A stretch of DNA of 36,765 bases, from positions 1-36,765 of the IMG/VR virus record IMGVR_UViG_3300009104_000056. One strand, 5' to 3'. The notes under the pieces are model-generated. The model saw nothing but the letters and a program-made list of their open reading frames with translations. It made no database searches and was not told where the DNA came from. Origin of the DNA: a virus. The translations under genes were made by a program, and so were the position numbers. Below are positions 7,063 through 15,101 of this stretch, in pieces; position 1 is the first letter of the stretch; every line of letters starts with the position of its first letter.

Positions 7063-10000
7063 ATGGTTGCCATCCCCCGTTCAACAATGGCACGGGCACT
7101 AAGCGCCCCAAGACCGAGACGATTCTCAACGCCCGCCCCTAGCGGGTGGATGGCGTCTGCCGCCAACCAAGTGGGTCAACAGCAGTTCGATCTACTGGAA
7201 GCCAATCGTGAGCCTGAGAAGGCGTGGTGGCAGAAAGCCCTGTCCCCTGTCTTGGAGGGGCCGATTGGTGCAGGGCTGAACCTGCTTGACACTGGGCGCC
7301 GCGCAGCGGTGTCCACCTTGAAGGAAACCATCGACCTTGTGCAGGGCGAGGGTTTCTCTGGCACCGACTGGGGCAACCAGATCGCTTCCCATTACGGGTT
7401 TGGCGACATTCTCCGTGACGAGAATGTCGATCTGGGCAAATGGGGCAACCGTATAGTCGGCTTCGTAGGCGATGTGGCGTTGGATCCGATCACCTATTTG
7501 ACGTTCGGTTCGGGTGCTTTGGCAAAGCAGAGTTGGCGTCAGGTCGCTGACGAGTTGATGGGTGCGGCGAATGGGGCGAAGACGGCTGCGGAGCGGGCAG
7601 CGTTCAATGCGGCGCGGCAGCGTGTGGCTCGTACGGGGTCGAAGATGGCTGCGGGGCCGAGCGCGTTGCGTGGCATCGGCTATGAGGTCGGGTTGGGCTT
7701 CTCGATGCCTGGTACGGGCATGTTCGGGCGTCTTGTCGGCATGGACAAGGCTTTGGATGCGATCACTGGCGGGGCCGTGTCGGCGCGCCGTGCAGCAGAG
7801 TGGGCGCCTGCGTTTCAGGCGGCTGGCGCCAAGTACGGGTTGGATGCCGCCCAGTCAACGAAGTTGTTTGAGCGGGCTGTCCGTTTGGGCCGTGACGATG
7901 CACGCAAACTGTTTGAGGAAGAAGCGCGCGTGTTGGCGGGGAAGCGTCCAGGTTTCGCAGACGAGGGGTTTGCCGTGGGCGCAGCGGGCGACGCTGTGCC
8001 GACGGGAGAAGCGGCTCGTTCATTCATCGAGGAGACTGCCGACGAGCTGTTGGGGGTCGCCCAACGGGCGAGTAAGTCTCGAACGGAACTGTTTTGGCGT
8101 AACGGTCAGGCGTCGTTGGAGGCTCCGAACTGGGAGCGGTATGTGGCTGTCCCTGGGATGCGTCAGACGGTTGGGGTTGGCAGGCAGGTTGCCCGTGGCG
8201 CCGAGGAGTTGACGGACACGGGGCTGGGTGTCGTTATCCGTACGGTTACGTCGGCTCCTGGGCGTGGCGTGCAGAGGGCGTTGCAGTCCAATGTTGCTAA
8301 GAACCTGTCGTCAAAGTTGTCTAGGGATGACTTGTTGCGGACATGGTTGCAGTCGGACAACCCTGTGAAGTATTGGGCAGGGCGGATGGTTGAGACGGGC
8401 GAATCCATCGGGTTCGCCAACGCTGGCAAGTATTCCAACATGTTTGATTCGTTGCAGGCACAGATGCTCGACATGGCCCACAAGGGCGGCTTCGACATAT
8501 CCGAGACTGGCCTTGGCCCTGTTCAGAAGTTGATTCCTGGGATGGCGGAGACGGAGGCTATGGCGATGCGCCGTGAGGCGTCTCGCATCTTGCAGGATGC
8601 GATGGATGAGCCTTGGGAATATGTTGATGAGGCTGGCAACGTCATACCCAATGATGTCAGCAGGCATTTGGACGAGTTCAAGGATTGGGTGATAGCCAAC
8701 GGCGATGGGACGGTCACAGCGCAGCAACTCCACGAGGAGTTGCGTAGGTTCTGGAACGACATCAGCACGGGTTGGGAAGAAATCGCCAAGCGGTCGATAC
8801 GTCAAGAGTTGAAGCCCAACGAGGTTTATGTCACGCGCCGCGTCTCAGCGGAAGCCCGCAAGGTGTACACGGACCCCAAGTACACGAAAGCGCACGAGGC
8901 GGGGGAGCGCCTAGCCGACGAGGGCGCAGGGGCGGGGAAGGGCAAACCGAAGCGCGACCAGTCGTATGCGACGAAGGAACGGGTCTTCGCGCCAGGGGAG
9001 AAGTTCACTTGGAACCGCAAGGGTGGCCCGACGCGTGCTTCGTTTGAGATCGTTGAACCTGGCAGGCCGTTGCAGATCGGTACACGCCAGTTGGCTCACG
9101 CCCCGTCGGTTCGCAAGCAGATCGAAATGTTTGTCCGCGAGGTGGACCCCGAGTGGGCTGCGAACAACACGTTCTTTGAGACGGATGTTGCGAAACTGAT
9201 CGACGGGTACAAGTCGGCTCAGGGCCGTGAACTGATTTGGGCTGGGATGGAGGACCATCTGGCAGCGCAGGGGATCTTCGTTGAGGCCGCAACCTTGGAC
9301 GAGGTGAAGGCTTTCTTCAACGACTTGACGAAAGCGTCGTCGAAGGCCCGCACCGCCCAGAAGAACATGGGTAAAGCGGCTGGGAGGAAGTACGACTCAG
9401 CGCGCCGAGCAGCAGCCAGAGCGCACAATTACGAGCAGCGGGCTACGGCGGCTGATGCGGCCAGGGTGAAGGCCACGGAAGACATGTGGGGGTTGGATCC
9501 GCAGATCAGGAAGATCCAAATGTCGATGATGGATCTGATCGAAGACGTGAACGCTTCCACGATTCGTGCTTCTCGAACGGGGCGGTTCCGTACCGCCCCT
9601 GAGGCACAAACGGCGATGGAAGATCTGCTCGACATGGCTGTCGGCTTGGAAGTGACGGGCCGTATGGCTAAGGCTTTGAGGTCGATCAGCGAAACCTTGG
9701 GTGGCGTGGACGATCTGGGCTTCACCCCTGCTCTGGACGAGGCGTACGCCCACATCACGCAGCAGTTGGCGATTGCCCGTGACACGTTGGAGGTGGCAAA
9801 GAACGCTGCCGCCCGTTTGGGCGGTCAGGACCAGACGATCAGGGACTTGGAGTCTTTGATCAGCGGGTTGGAGAAGGGATTTGTTTCGGAGGGAACTCCC
9901 AGTGTCATACGGGATTATGTCGATCAGGTGCATGAGGTCGGCAGGTTGGCTGCCGAACTGGAGGCGCCGATCACGTTCAACAGCGGGTACAGGATCCCTG

Positions 10001-12108
10001 TGTCCCAAGCGGACATAGCGAACCGTCCTTGGGCGGTGAAGGCTAGGCAAGCCTTAGCGGAAGCGCAAGAGAAAGAAGTCCGACGCCTTGTTCGAGAAGA
10101 AAAGCGGACGCTGGGGCCAGGGCGGAAACTGGAACCTGACGCTACGGATGCGTTAGAGGACATCGCTGACACGTTCGAGCGGGGCGCCGAACGTATACCG
10201 TTGTTGGAGGTGGAGGCGAGGCGTCGAACCCTCCTGTGGGTGCAGGAGGAGTTCGACAGGCAGACCGTTGATCTCAGCAACAGGGCACAACGCCACATGG
10301 GGACGTATGTGAACGACCCTGTGAAGAACAATTACAACAGGTTCGCTGCCGAGGCGTTGGATCTTGACGCGCAACGGAACGCGATGGAAGCGAACTTCCA
10401 TCGCATGCCCGACGAGTTGGGTGAGATTCTTGAAACGGATTTGGGTGTCTTCCAAGACGCTGACAACATGTTCGGTCGGTTGCTTGATCCGACGGGGACA
10501 CGACCGAGAAGGATGACGCCTGGTGGGGAGTTTGAGCCAGGGTTTGAAACCAACATCGGGGCGCTGAAGGCGGGTCTTGACGATGGGGCTTTGCCGTTCG
10601 GCCCCGCCTACATGAAGGGCACGCTGGGTGATCCTGAACTCAATAGACAGTTGGGGGATTTGCTGCGTTCACGTATGAACGCTGGGCGTGGCGAGATTGG
10701 CGAACTGCTTCAAGCTTGGGATTCGGTCACTGGCTACTTCAAGGCTCAGGCGGTGGCGCGCCCCGCGTTCATCCAACGCAACGGGTTGGGCGCCTTGTTC
10801 AACAACATGTTGGCAGGCATGGACTTGAAGAACGCTGCACGGTTTATGGCGTTGCGTGGTCGTGCCATCAAGGCGGGGTGGGAGGACGCGTTGAAGGAGG
10901 TCGGGTTGACCCCCGAGCAAGTCCGCAACGTGGAAGGTTCCAAACAGTTCATGCGGACACGCCCCGTGGCATTGAAGCGGCGAGCCGCCAAACTGGGGGC
11001 AGAAAAGTTGGCCGCTCAGGGCGACGGGGCGATGCGTGACCTTCGCAGGGTGTACCGTTCGGGCGCTATCGGTGCGGGTCAGGCTGCTTCCGAGGTGGCG
11101 CAGTCGTTCCGACTGCATGGTGCCACGACCGTTGACAGGTACGGGCGTCCCATCAGGTGGAACCCGTTGCGGCGCGACAACGTGTGGAACACGGCGATTC
11201 GTAACGGCAACTCTGAGATGGAAGAGTTTGTTCGTGGGTCGTTGGCGTTGGACAGCATCGTCAACGGCATGAGCGACGCTGAAGCGATCTTCCGCGTCAA
11301 CCAGTTCCACTTCAACTACTCCAAGGAAGGGATGACCGACTGGGAACGCAACCTTGGCGCCAGAGCGTACCCGTTCTATACGTGGACACGGAACTCGTTG
11401 CCTTTGATGGCGACACAGTTGCTGTATAACCCGAAGCCGTTCGTCAGATACCTCCAGTTGAAGAACAACATCGAACTGGGGGTGCAGGAAGATCGTACGA
11501 CGCCAGCGTGGTACGGGAAACGGTGGGGTATCGACCTGTCGGGCCTGATGGGCAACCCGAACCAGGGTGCCCGCACTTGGGCGTTCCCTGACCTGCCGTT
11601 CATGGATCTCATCGAGTTTGCCGACATGCCGCTCCAAGACATGGAGCGCCCCTTCGGCGGCTTGACCCGTCTCGCTGAGGGGTTGGCCCCTCAGATCAAG
11701 TTCCCTGTTGAGACGGTGATGGGCGCCCAGATATTCAGGAACATCCCGATCTCAACGGAGTATGTGAAACCTCCTCCGATGTTCGACATCCCAGGGTTGT
11801 TGCCGTTCTTGTCTAAGATGCCTGGTGACATGGTGGCAAAGAACAGTCGAGGCAAGTACGGGATACGTGAGAATGTCCTGTACGGATTGGGCACGTTCGT
11901 GCCGTACCTGTCTCAGGCGAGGCGTCTGATCCCCCGTGAGGATCGTTACAAGGATGACGACAAACTGTTTTCAGCGTGGCTGAGTTGGGCGATGCCCATT
12001 GGCATCCGTAGGCAGGGGCCACGGGATACGCGGGGTGCGCGGATGCAGCGTGATCGGGAGCGGTCGATGTCTAGGTCGGAGATACGGTCGTTGGAGCGGA
12101 TCAGGTGA
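7063..12108 (+). CDS. Giant virion-internal / ejection protein (1681 aa)
   Basis: This gene occupies 14% of the window. Near residues 120-150 is GKWGNRIVGFVGDVALDPITYLTFGSG, a Gly/Asp/Pro pattern I associate with large phage structural proteins injected with DNA. Most of the rest is mixed charged helices, with probable coiled coils around 760-1130 (KATEDMWGLDPQIRKIQMSM, RRLVREEKRTLGPGRKLE). The last 300 residues become aromatic and hydrophobic (FNYSKEGMTDWERNLGARAY, then PFYTWTRNSLPLMATQLLYN), which could contact a membrane. The C-terminus is strongly basic (RMQRDRERSMSRSEIRSLER). There is no clear lysozyme, transglycosylase or protease motif. It is not a tape measure, because the tail genes are of short-tail type. 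The stop overlaps the endolysin GTG by four bases (GTGA), linking it to lysis expression. Confidence 0.7.
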   Translation: MVAIPRSTMARALSAPRPRRFSTPAPSGWMASAANQVGQQQFDLLEANREPEKAWWQKALSPVLEGPIGAGLNLLDTGRRAAVSTLKETIDLVQGEGFSGTDWGNQIASHYGFGDILRDENVDLGKWGNRIVGFVGDVALDPITYLTFGSGALAKQSWRQVADELMGAANGAKTAAERAAFNAARQRVARTGSKMAAGPSALRGIGYEVGLGFSMPGTGMFGRLVGMDKALDAITGGAVSARRAAEWAPAFQAAGAKYGLDAAQSTKLFERAVRLGRDDARKLFEEEARVLAGKRPGFADEGFAVGAAGDAVPTGEAARSFIEETADELLGVAQRASKSRTELFWRNGQASLEAPNWERYVAVPGMRQTVGVGRQVARGAEELTDTGLGVVIRTVTSAPGRGVQRALQSNVAKNLSSKLSRDDLLRTWLQSDNPVKYWAGRMVETGESIGFANAGKYSNMFDSLQAQMLDMAHKGGFDISETGLGPVQKLIPGMAETEAMAMRREASRILQDAMDEPWEYVDEAGNVIPNDVSRHLDEFKDWVIANGDGTVTAQQLHEELRRFWNDISTGWEEIAKRSIRQELKPNEVYVTRRVSAEARKVYTDPKYTKAHEAGERLADEGAGAGKGKPKRDQSYATKERVFAPGEKFTWNRKGGPTRASFEIVEPGRPLQIGTRQLAHAPSVRKQIEMFVREVDPEWAANNTFFETDVAKLIDGYKSAQGRELIWAGMEDHLAAQGIFVEAATLDEVKAFFNDLTKASSKARTAQKNMGKAAGRKYDSARRAAARAHNYEQRATAADAARVKATEDMWGLDPQIRKIQMSMMDLIEDVNASTIRASRTGRFRTAPEAQTAMEDLLDMAVGLEVTGRMAKALRSISETLGGVDDLGFTPALDEAYAHITQQLAIARDTLEVAKNAAARLGGQDQTIRDLESLISGLEKGFVSEGTPSVIRDYVDQVHEVGRLAAELEAPITFNSGYRIPVSQADIANRPWAVKARQALAEAQEKEVRRLVREEKRTLGPGRKLEPDATDALEDIADTFERGAERIPLLEVEARRRTLLWVQEEFDRQTVDLSNRAQRHMGTYVNDPVKNNYNRFAAEALDLDAQRNAMEANFHRMPDELGEILETDLGVFQDADNMFGRLLDPTGTRPRRMTPGGEFEPGFETNIGALKAGLDDGALPFGPAYMKGTLGDPELNRQLGDLLRSRMNAGRGEIGELLQAWDSVTGYFKAQAVARPAFIQRNGLGALFNNMLAGMDLKNAARFMALRGRAIKAGWEDALKEVGLTPEQVRNVEGSKQFMRTRPVALKRRAAKLGAEKLAAQGDGAMRDLRRVYRSGAIGAGQAASEVAQSFRLHGATTVDRYGRPIRWNPLRRDNVWNTAIRNGNSEMEEFVRGSLALDSIVNGMSDAEAIFRVNQFHFNYSKEGMTDWERNLGARAYPFYTWTRNSLPLMATQLLYNPKPFVRYLQLKNNIELGVQEDRTTPAWYGKRWGIDLSGLMGNPNQGARTWAFPDLPFMDLIEFADMPLQDMERPFGGLTRLAEGLAPQIKFPVETVMGAQIFRNIPISTEYVKPPPMFDIPGLLPFLSKMPGDMVAKNSRGKYGIRENVLYGLGTFVPYLSQARRLIPREDRYKDDDKLFSAWLSWAMPIGIRRQGPRDTRGARMQRDRERSMSRSEIRSLERIR

Positions 12109-12878
12109 GGGCCGCTTACGTTTCCCGTGAAGAATGGGGAGCGACCGAACCCACCAAGAAATGGACGTTCCTCAACCCCAAACGAGTCGAAGGCATCGTC
12201 ATCCACCACAGCGGCGTCGTAGACGGCCCCACGGGGGCCACCGCCGTGCAAGCCTTCGAGCGTCACCACATGCGGGTGCGCGGCTGGTCGTCCATCGCAT
12301 ACAACTGGATGGTGGACGTGGACGGCACCATCTACGAGGGGCGGCGCCTCGGCGCCGTGGGTGGTGCGACGAAGAACTGGAACTTCAAGACGGAGGCCGT
12401 CTCGTACATCGGGAACGGTAGCCAGCCGTTGAGTTTGGAAGCCCAAGAGGGCTTCCGCACCGTCATCGACGGGCTGCAACATACGTATGGTGGCGGGCTG
12501 TGGATCAAGGGCCACCGTGATTTGGCTTCCACGAGCTGCCCTGGCGACTGGCTGTACGACTGGGTGATGTCGGGGGCGGCGCATGAGCCGCCTCCTGGCG
12601 CGCATGTCCCGCATGTCGATTGGGACGGCGTGGTCGCCTATTTGAGGTCGCTGGGCGGCGGGTTGGATGCCAACCCGTTGAAGCGCAGGATGCGTGGCGA
12701 CAAGGTTCGTATGGTGCAGGCGATTCTTCCACGTTGGAAGTGCGATCCTGGTCCTGCGGACGGGATCTTTGGTTGGCGGACGAAGGCTGCGGTGCGGTTG
12801 TTTCAACGGCAGCGAGGCTTTTTGAAGCCGAACGGCGAAGTGAACAAGGCGACGTGGGACGCCTTGTTCTTTATGTAG
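12105..12878 (+). CDS. Endolysin: N-acetylmuramoyl-L-alanine amidase with peptidoglycan-binding domain (257 aa)
   Basis: Cleaves the amide bond between MurNAc and L-Ala of peptidoglycan to release progeny. GTG start at 12105 (GTGA overlap). The N-terminal Amidase_2 / T7-lysozyme-type domain (residues 1-150) shows IVIHHSG with zinc ligand His34, SIAYNWMVDVDG with likely catalytic Tyr66, and KGHRDLASTSCPGD with His137 and Cys145 as the other zinc ligands. A Pro-rich linker (about 155-175) leads to a PG_binding_1-type domain (about 190-257; KVRMVQAILPRW, GPADGIFGWRTKAAVRLFQ). All key residues are intact. There is no signal peptide, so export depends on the downstream holin. Confidence 0.93.
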   Translation: MRAAYVSREEWGATEPTKKWTFLNPKRVEGIVIHHSGVVDGPTGATAVQAFERHHMRVRGWSSIAYNWMVDVDGTIYEGRRLGAVGGATKNWNFKTEAVSYIGNGSQPLSLEAQEGFRTVIDGLQHTYGGGLWIKGHRDLASTSCPGDWLYDWVMSGAAHEPPPGAHVPHVDWDGVVAYLRSLGGGLDANPLKRRMRGDKVRMVQAILPRWKCDPGPADGIFGWRTKAAVRLFQRQRGFLKPNGEVNKATWDALFFM

Positions 12879-12891
12879 GAGGTGCATTTCG

Positions 12892-13077
12892 ATGCCCAAG
12901 GGTAAGGGATACGAGACGTTCGAGGCCACGTTCGGCAGCCAGGATGAGCAGCCGTACGACTCTTCGTCGTCGTTCAACATGTGGGACATGTCGCAGCAGG
13001 CGAAGAAGGCTGCTGCGTATCTTCGTTCCACGAAGCTCGGCAACGCCAACAGTGGCGGACGCCCGTTCGGAAAGTAG
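12892..13077 (+). CDS. Small hypothetical protein (61 aa)
   Basis: A strong ribosome-binding site (AGGAGGT, eight bases before ATG 12892) marks a highly translated gene. The product starts MPKGKGYETFEATFGSQDEQ, has a helical centre (MSQQAKKAAAYLRSTKLGN) and a basic Gly-rich end. It lies between endolysin and holin with several other tiny basic proteins. Possible virion or lysis accessory; no family recognised. Confidence 0.6.
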   Translation: MPKGKGYETFEATFGSQDEQPYDSSSSFNMWDMSQQAKKAAAYLRSTKLGNANSGGRPFGK

Positions 13078-13083
13078 AACGCC

Positions 13084-13215
13084 ATGAAGGATGGTTCAAC
13101 GCCGCGCCTGGTGAAGGCAGACAAGGTGCTTGTCACTACGGTGAAGACTGGCGGCGGTATCGGTTCTGTCGGTTCGCCGTCCAAGAGCGGTGCCCGCAAG
13201 GCCCTGCGTGACTGA
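13084..13215 (+). CDS. Small basic protein (43 aa)
   Basis: ATG 13084 lies seven bases after the previous stop. The sequence starts MKDGSTPRLVKADKVLVTT, has a Gly/Ser-rich centre (KTGGGIGSVGSPSKSGARK) and ends ALRD. It is basic and probably nucleic-acid- or capsid-associated. Support is packing between two genes and plausible composition only. Confidence 0.45.
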   Translation: MKDGSTPRLVKADKVLVTTVKTGGGIGSVGSPSKSGARKALRD

Positions 13216-13254
13216 TGCCTGGGAAGAAGAAGCCTCGACGCCCACGGTACTGAC

Positions 13255-13392
13255 ATGCCGTTGAAGCGCGGGTCGTCTCAGAACGCCATCAACACGAACA
13301 TTGGGCGCCTCATCAACGAGGGGTATCCGCGTGATCAGGCGGTCGCTATCGCCCATGATCACGCCAAGCGATCTAAGAAGGGGAAGAAATGA
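13255..13392 (+). CDS. Small conserved-type phage protein (45 aa)
   Basis: Starts MPLKRGSSQNAINTNIGRLI and continues NEGYPRDQAVAIAHDHAKRS with a Lys-rich tail. The pattern MPLK.G.S...I..NI..L...G....QAVAIA...A is one I recognise from many phage genomes, often near lysis genes; its function is unknown. The stop overlaps the holin ATG by four bases (ATGA). Only 39 bases separate it from the preceding gene. Confidence 0.65.
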   Translation: MPLKRGSSQNAINTNIGRLINEGYPRDQAVAIAHDHAKRSKKGKK

Positions 13393-13583
13393 CTGCCATG
13401 ACTTCAGGTAGTTGGTCCGACAAGATTGAGCGGCTCGTCGCCACTGCGTTGCAGGCTGGCCTCAGCGTCCTCGTTTTGACGGACGTGTCCACGGTGAAGA
13501 CTGCGGTGGTTGCTGCGGCTGCTGCCGCTTTGGCTGTCGTCAAGGCTTGGGCGAAGGAAGCTTTGGATAAGCGGGCACGCTGA
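13389..13583 (+). CDS. Holin (64 aa)
   Basis: A short N-terminus precedes a hydrophobic stretch at about residues 17-53 (ALQAGLSVLVLTDVSTVKTA, then VVAAAAAALAVVKAW), which can form two short membrane helices around a small turn, followed by a basic C-terminal tail (KEALDKRAR). Size, topology and position about 500 bases after the endolysin match actinophage holins. The role would be timed opening of the inner membrane to let the signal-less amidase reach the wall. ATG 13389 overlaps the previous gene; an alternative ATG is at 13398, so the dual-start holin/antiholin possibility exists. Confidence 0.75.
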   Translation: MTAMTSGSWSDKIERLVATALQAGLSVLVLTDVSTVKTAVVAAAAAALAVVKAWAKEALDKRAR

Positions 13584-13888
13584 TGCCTGATGAATGGGAG
13601 ACGTTTCTAGCCGAGCACGGCGACGACATCACGTCTTCTGTTCACGAAAGCATGATGCGCGAGGCGCATCTGTTCGACATCGAGGACGGCACTCACGCTG
13701 GGTGGTGTGGCGACAAGCTCGGGGTTCTCATCGTCTTGACGGAGGAGGAGGCCGAGGGGTTGGTGTCGGAGGATTGGCGCGCCCAGCACGGGTTCATTGT
13801 GCATCCCGTGTTCAAAGAATTTTTCGGCAGGCTGATTCAGGACATGACGTTGCGGGCGTTGGACGCCCGCCCCGACCCTGAGATCTAG
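13583..13888 (+). CDS. Acidic hypothetical protein, last gene of the rightward block (101 aa)
   Basis: Starts MPDEWETFLAEHGDDITSSV with TGATG coupling to the holin. The centre has a strand-like hydrophobic segment (KLGVLIVLTEEEAEGLVSED), the C-terminal part is helical, and the overall charge is acidic. No known domain recognised. Its stop TAG (13886-13888) is part of CTAG, which also supplies the stop of the convergent gene on the other strand, so the two opposing blocks meet with no spacer. Confidence 0.65.
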   Translation: MPDEWETFLAEHGDDITSSVHESMMREAHLFDIEDGTHAGWCGDKLGVLIVLTEEEAEGLVSEDWRAQHGFIVHPVFKEFFGRLIQDMTLRALDARPDPEI

Positions 13889-14307
13889 TCGAGATAGTCG
13901 TCTAGGTAGTATTTGTCTGCCAGTTCAGGCATCTTGCGTTTCAGGATTTCCGCTAGAAGCCTGGGTGCTTCGTCGCGTTTGCGCGCCACCGTCGTTTTCG
14001 GTATGCCCGTGTGACGTTGCGCTTCCCTGAGCGACATGCCTGCGACCCAGATCGCTTCGATGGCGAGGCGGTGCGCTTCGGGGAGTTCCATCAGGGCGTC
14101 GATGACGACCTGATCTTGAGGAGTCGGCTTTCTGTTGCACGCCGACAGGATGCGGGGGCCACGGCTGGGGGGCGCCTCCATGAGGGCGGCGGACGAGTTG
14201 AGCGGCCTGTTCATGTCTCCCAGGGGGAGCACCGCACGGTAAAAGTCTTCCGCTAGGGCTTCGTCAAGCAGCCAACTGGATGGGTCTACGTTGACTGTTT
14301 TCGGCAC
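13885..14307 (-). CDS. Sigma-region-4-like HTH protein (140 aa)
   Basis: GTG start at 14307. The C-terminal half has a sigma-70 region 4 / HTH layout: VIDALMELPEAHRLAIEAIW (about residues 68-87) followed by MSLREAQRHTGIPKTTVARK (91-110), the recognition helix being near TTVARK. The N-terminal 60 residues are variable and contain no region-2-like motif, so it is not a full sigma factor. As the last gene of the early block it is a good candidate for a late-gene activator or transcription adaptor; that role is inference. The stop shares CTAG with the convergent gene. Confidence 0.65.
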   Translation of the reverse strand: MPKTVNVDPSSWLLDEALAEDFYRAVLPLGDMNRPLNSSAALMEAPPSRGPRILSACNRKPTPQDQVVIDALMELPEAHRLAIEAIWVAGMSLREAQRHTGIPKTTVARKRDEAPRLLAEILKRKMPELADKYYLDDYLD

Positions 14308-14310
14308 CGA

Positions 14311-14757
14311 CTACCCCAAGAGTGACCATACCTCCCCTGCGTTGATCGCATAGTACTCGTTGCCTTCGGGGAACGTGCGAACTTCCGCCTTGTCCACTAG
14401 GGGGCGTAGTTTCTTGATCGGGAACATGAGTTGCCGATCATGGTGCGAGTCGTGGAGGAACAGGTGGACGGGCATGACGTTGCGGTCCCACCACAGGAGC
14501 GCCTGCCACTTGTCTAACTTCATGTGGACGATCTGTTTGCGTCCGAAGCCTTGCACCTCGACCAGATAGTCGGAAGTCAAATAGTCGGGTGTGTAACGGA
14601 TCCGTGGGGGGAGTTTCCACATCGCCAGGGGCGGCCTGTTCAGGCCGAACCGCACGAAGTTGACGAGGCTCCATTCCTCGAAGACGCCTTCAGCCAGGTC
14701 ACCCATCCCGTCGAAGCGTTTCCCAAACTCTTGTTCGGAGAACTGGGCGTTGCTCAC
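14311..14757 (-). CDS. PD-(D/E)XK-like endonuclease (148 aa)
   Basis: Residues 54-69 read RYTPDYLTSDYLVEVQ: Asp58 and Glu67-x-Gln69 fit the PD...(D/E)-x-K core of T7-endonuclease-I/resolvase-like nucleases, with Gln in place of the usual Lys. Helical FGRKQIVHMKLDKWQALLWW follows with conserved-looking Lys residues, then a strand MPVHLFLHDS. GTG start 14757 overlaps the RusA-like gene's stop by four bases. Proposed role: structure-specific DNA cleavage in recombination or packaging preparation. The Gln substitution could mean altered or lost catalysis. Confidence 0.6.
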   Translation of the reverse strand: MSNAQFSEQEFGKRFDGMGDLAEGVFEEWSLVNFVRFGLNRPPLAMWKLPPRIRYTPDYLTSDYLVEVQGFGRKQIVHMKLDKWQALLWWDRNVMPVHLFLHDSHHDRQLMFPIKKLRPLVDKAEVRTFPEGNEYYAINAGEVWSLLG

Positions 14758-15101
14758 AGCTTTGTCGCCTCGACGTGGTACACGAGCCTGTCATCAGGGT
14801 AGGCGATGCCGTTCAAACCGTCCAGCGTCGCCTTGATGGCGTTGTCCAAGTCGAAACGTAGTTTCGACGTGGCGTCAGGCATCTCTTCGATCTCGATGGT
14901 CTGATAGTCGGGGGTGTATGCGATCCTCATAAGGATCGGCCCTTCAAACCAGGGGCCGTCGTACGCTTCGGCGATTGTCGCCTCGTACTCCAACGTGTCC
15001 TTCGGCGTGTAGACACGGCCACGCCGTGTCATGCGGGGACGCCCCTTTGGTTTGGGACGCCCCTCAACGATAAAGGCGTGTTCTTTTTTCCGCTTCGGCA
15101 T
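14754..15101 (-). CDS. rusA: RusA-family Holliday junction resolvase (115 aa)
   Basis: Resolves four-way DNA junctions by paired nicking. The N-terminus has the family's basic entry motif (GRPKPKGRPRMTRRGRVYTP, residues 14-33). The acidic active site is complete: FDLDNAIKATLDGL gives Asp84, Asp86, Asn87 and Lys90, and YPDDRLV supplies Asp103/Asp104, matching the Asp70, Asp72, Lys76 and Asp91 set known for E. coli RusA. Length is typical. It starts inside the 3' end of the primase gene (38-base overlap) and is followed by another nuclease gene, forming a recombination unit. Confidence 0.9.
   Translation of the reverse strand: MPKRKKEHAFIVEGRPKPKGRPRMTRRGRVYTPKDTLEYEATIAEAYDGPWFEGPILMRIAYTPDYQTIEIEEMPDATSKLRFDLDNAIKATLDGLNGIAYPDDRLVYHVEATKL

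Noticed and set aside
7063-12108. Giant protein as a tape measure
   Set aside because: Tail genes are of short-tail type and it lies after the fibre genes, next to lysis genes, not between tail-tube and baseplate genes.
13215-13253. 12-codon frame starting in the stop of the 43-aa gene
   Set aside because: Basic 12-aa peptide (MPGKKKPRRPRY) with ATG overlap; too short to support as a gene, though leader-like translation is possible.
11946-13256. Minus-strand frame (436 aa) opposite endolysin and small genes
   Set aside because: Antisense to a well-supported amidase; Arg/His/Val-rich shadow without domain features.
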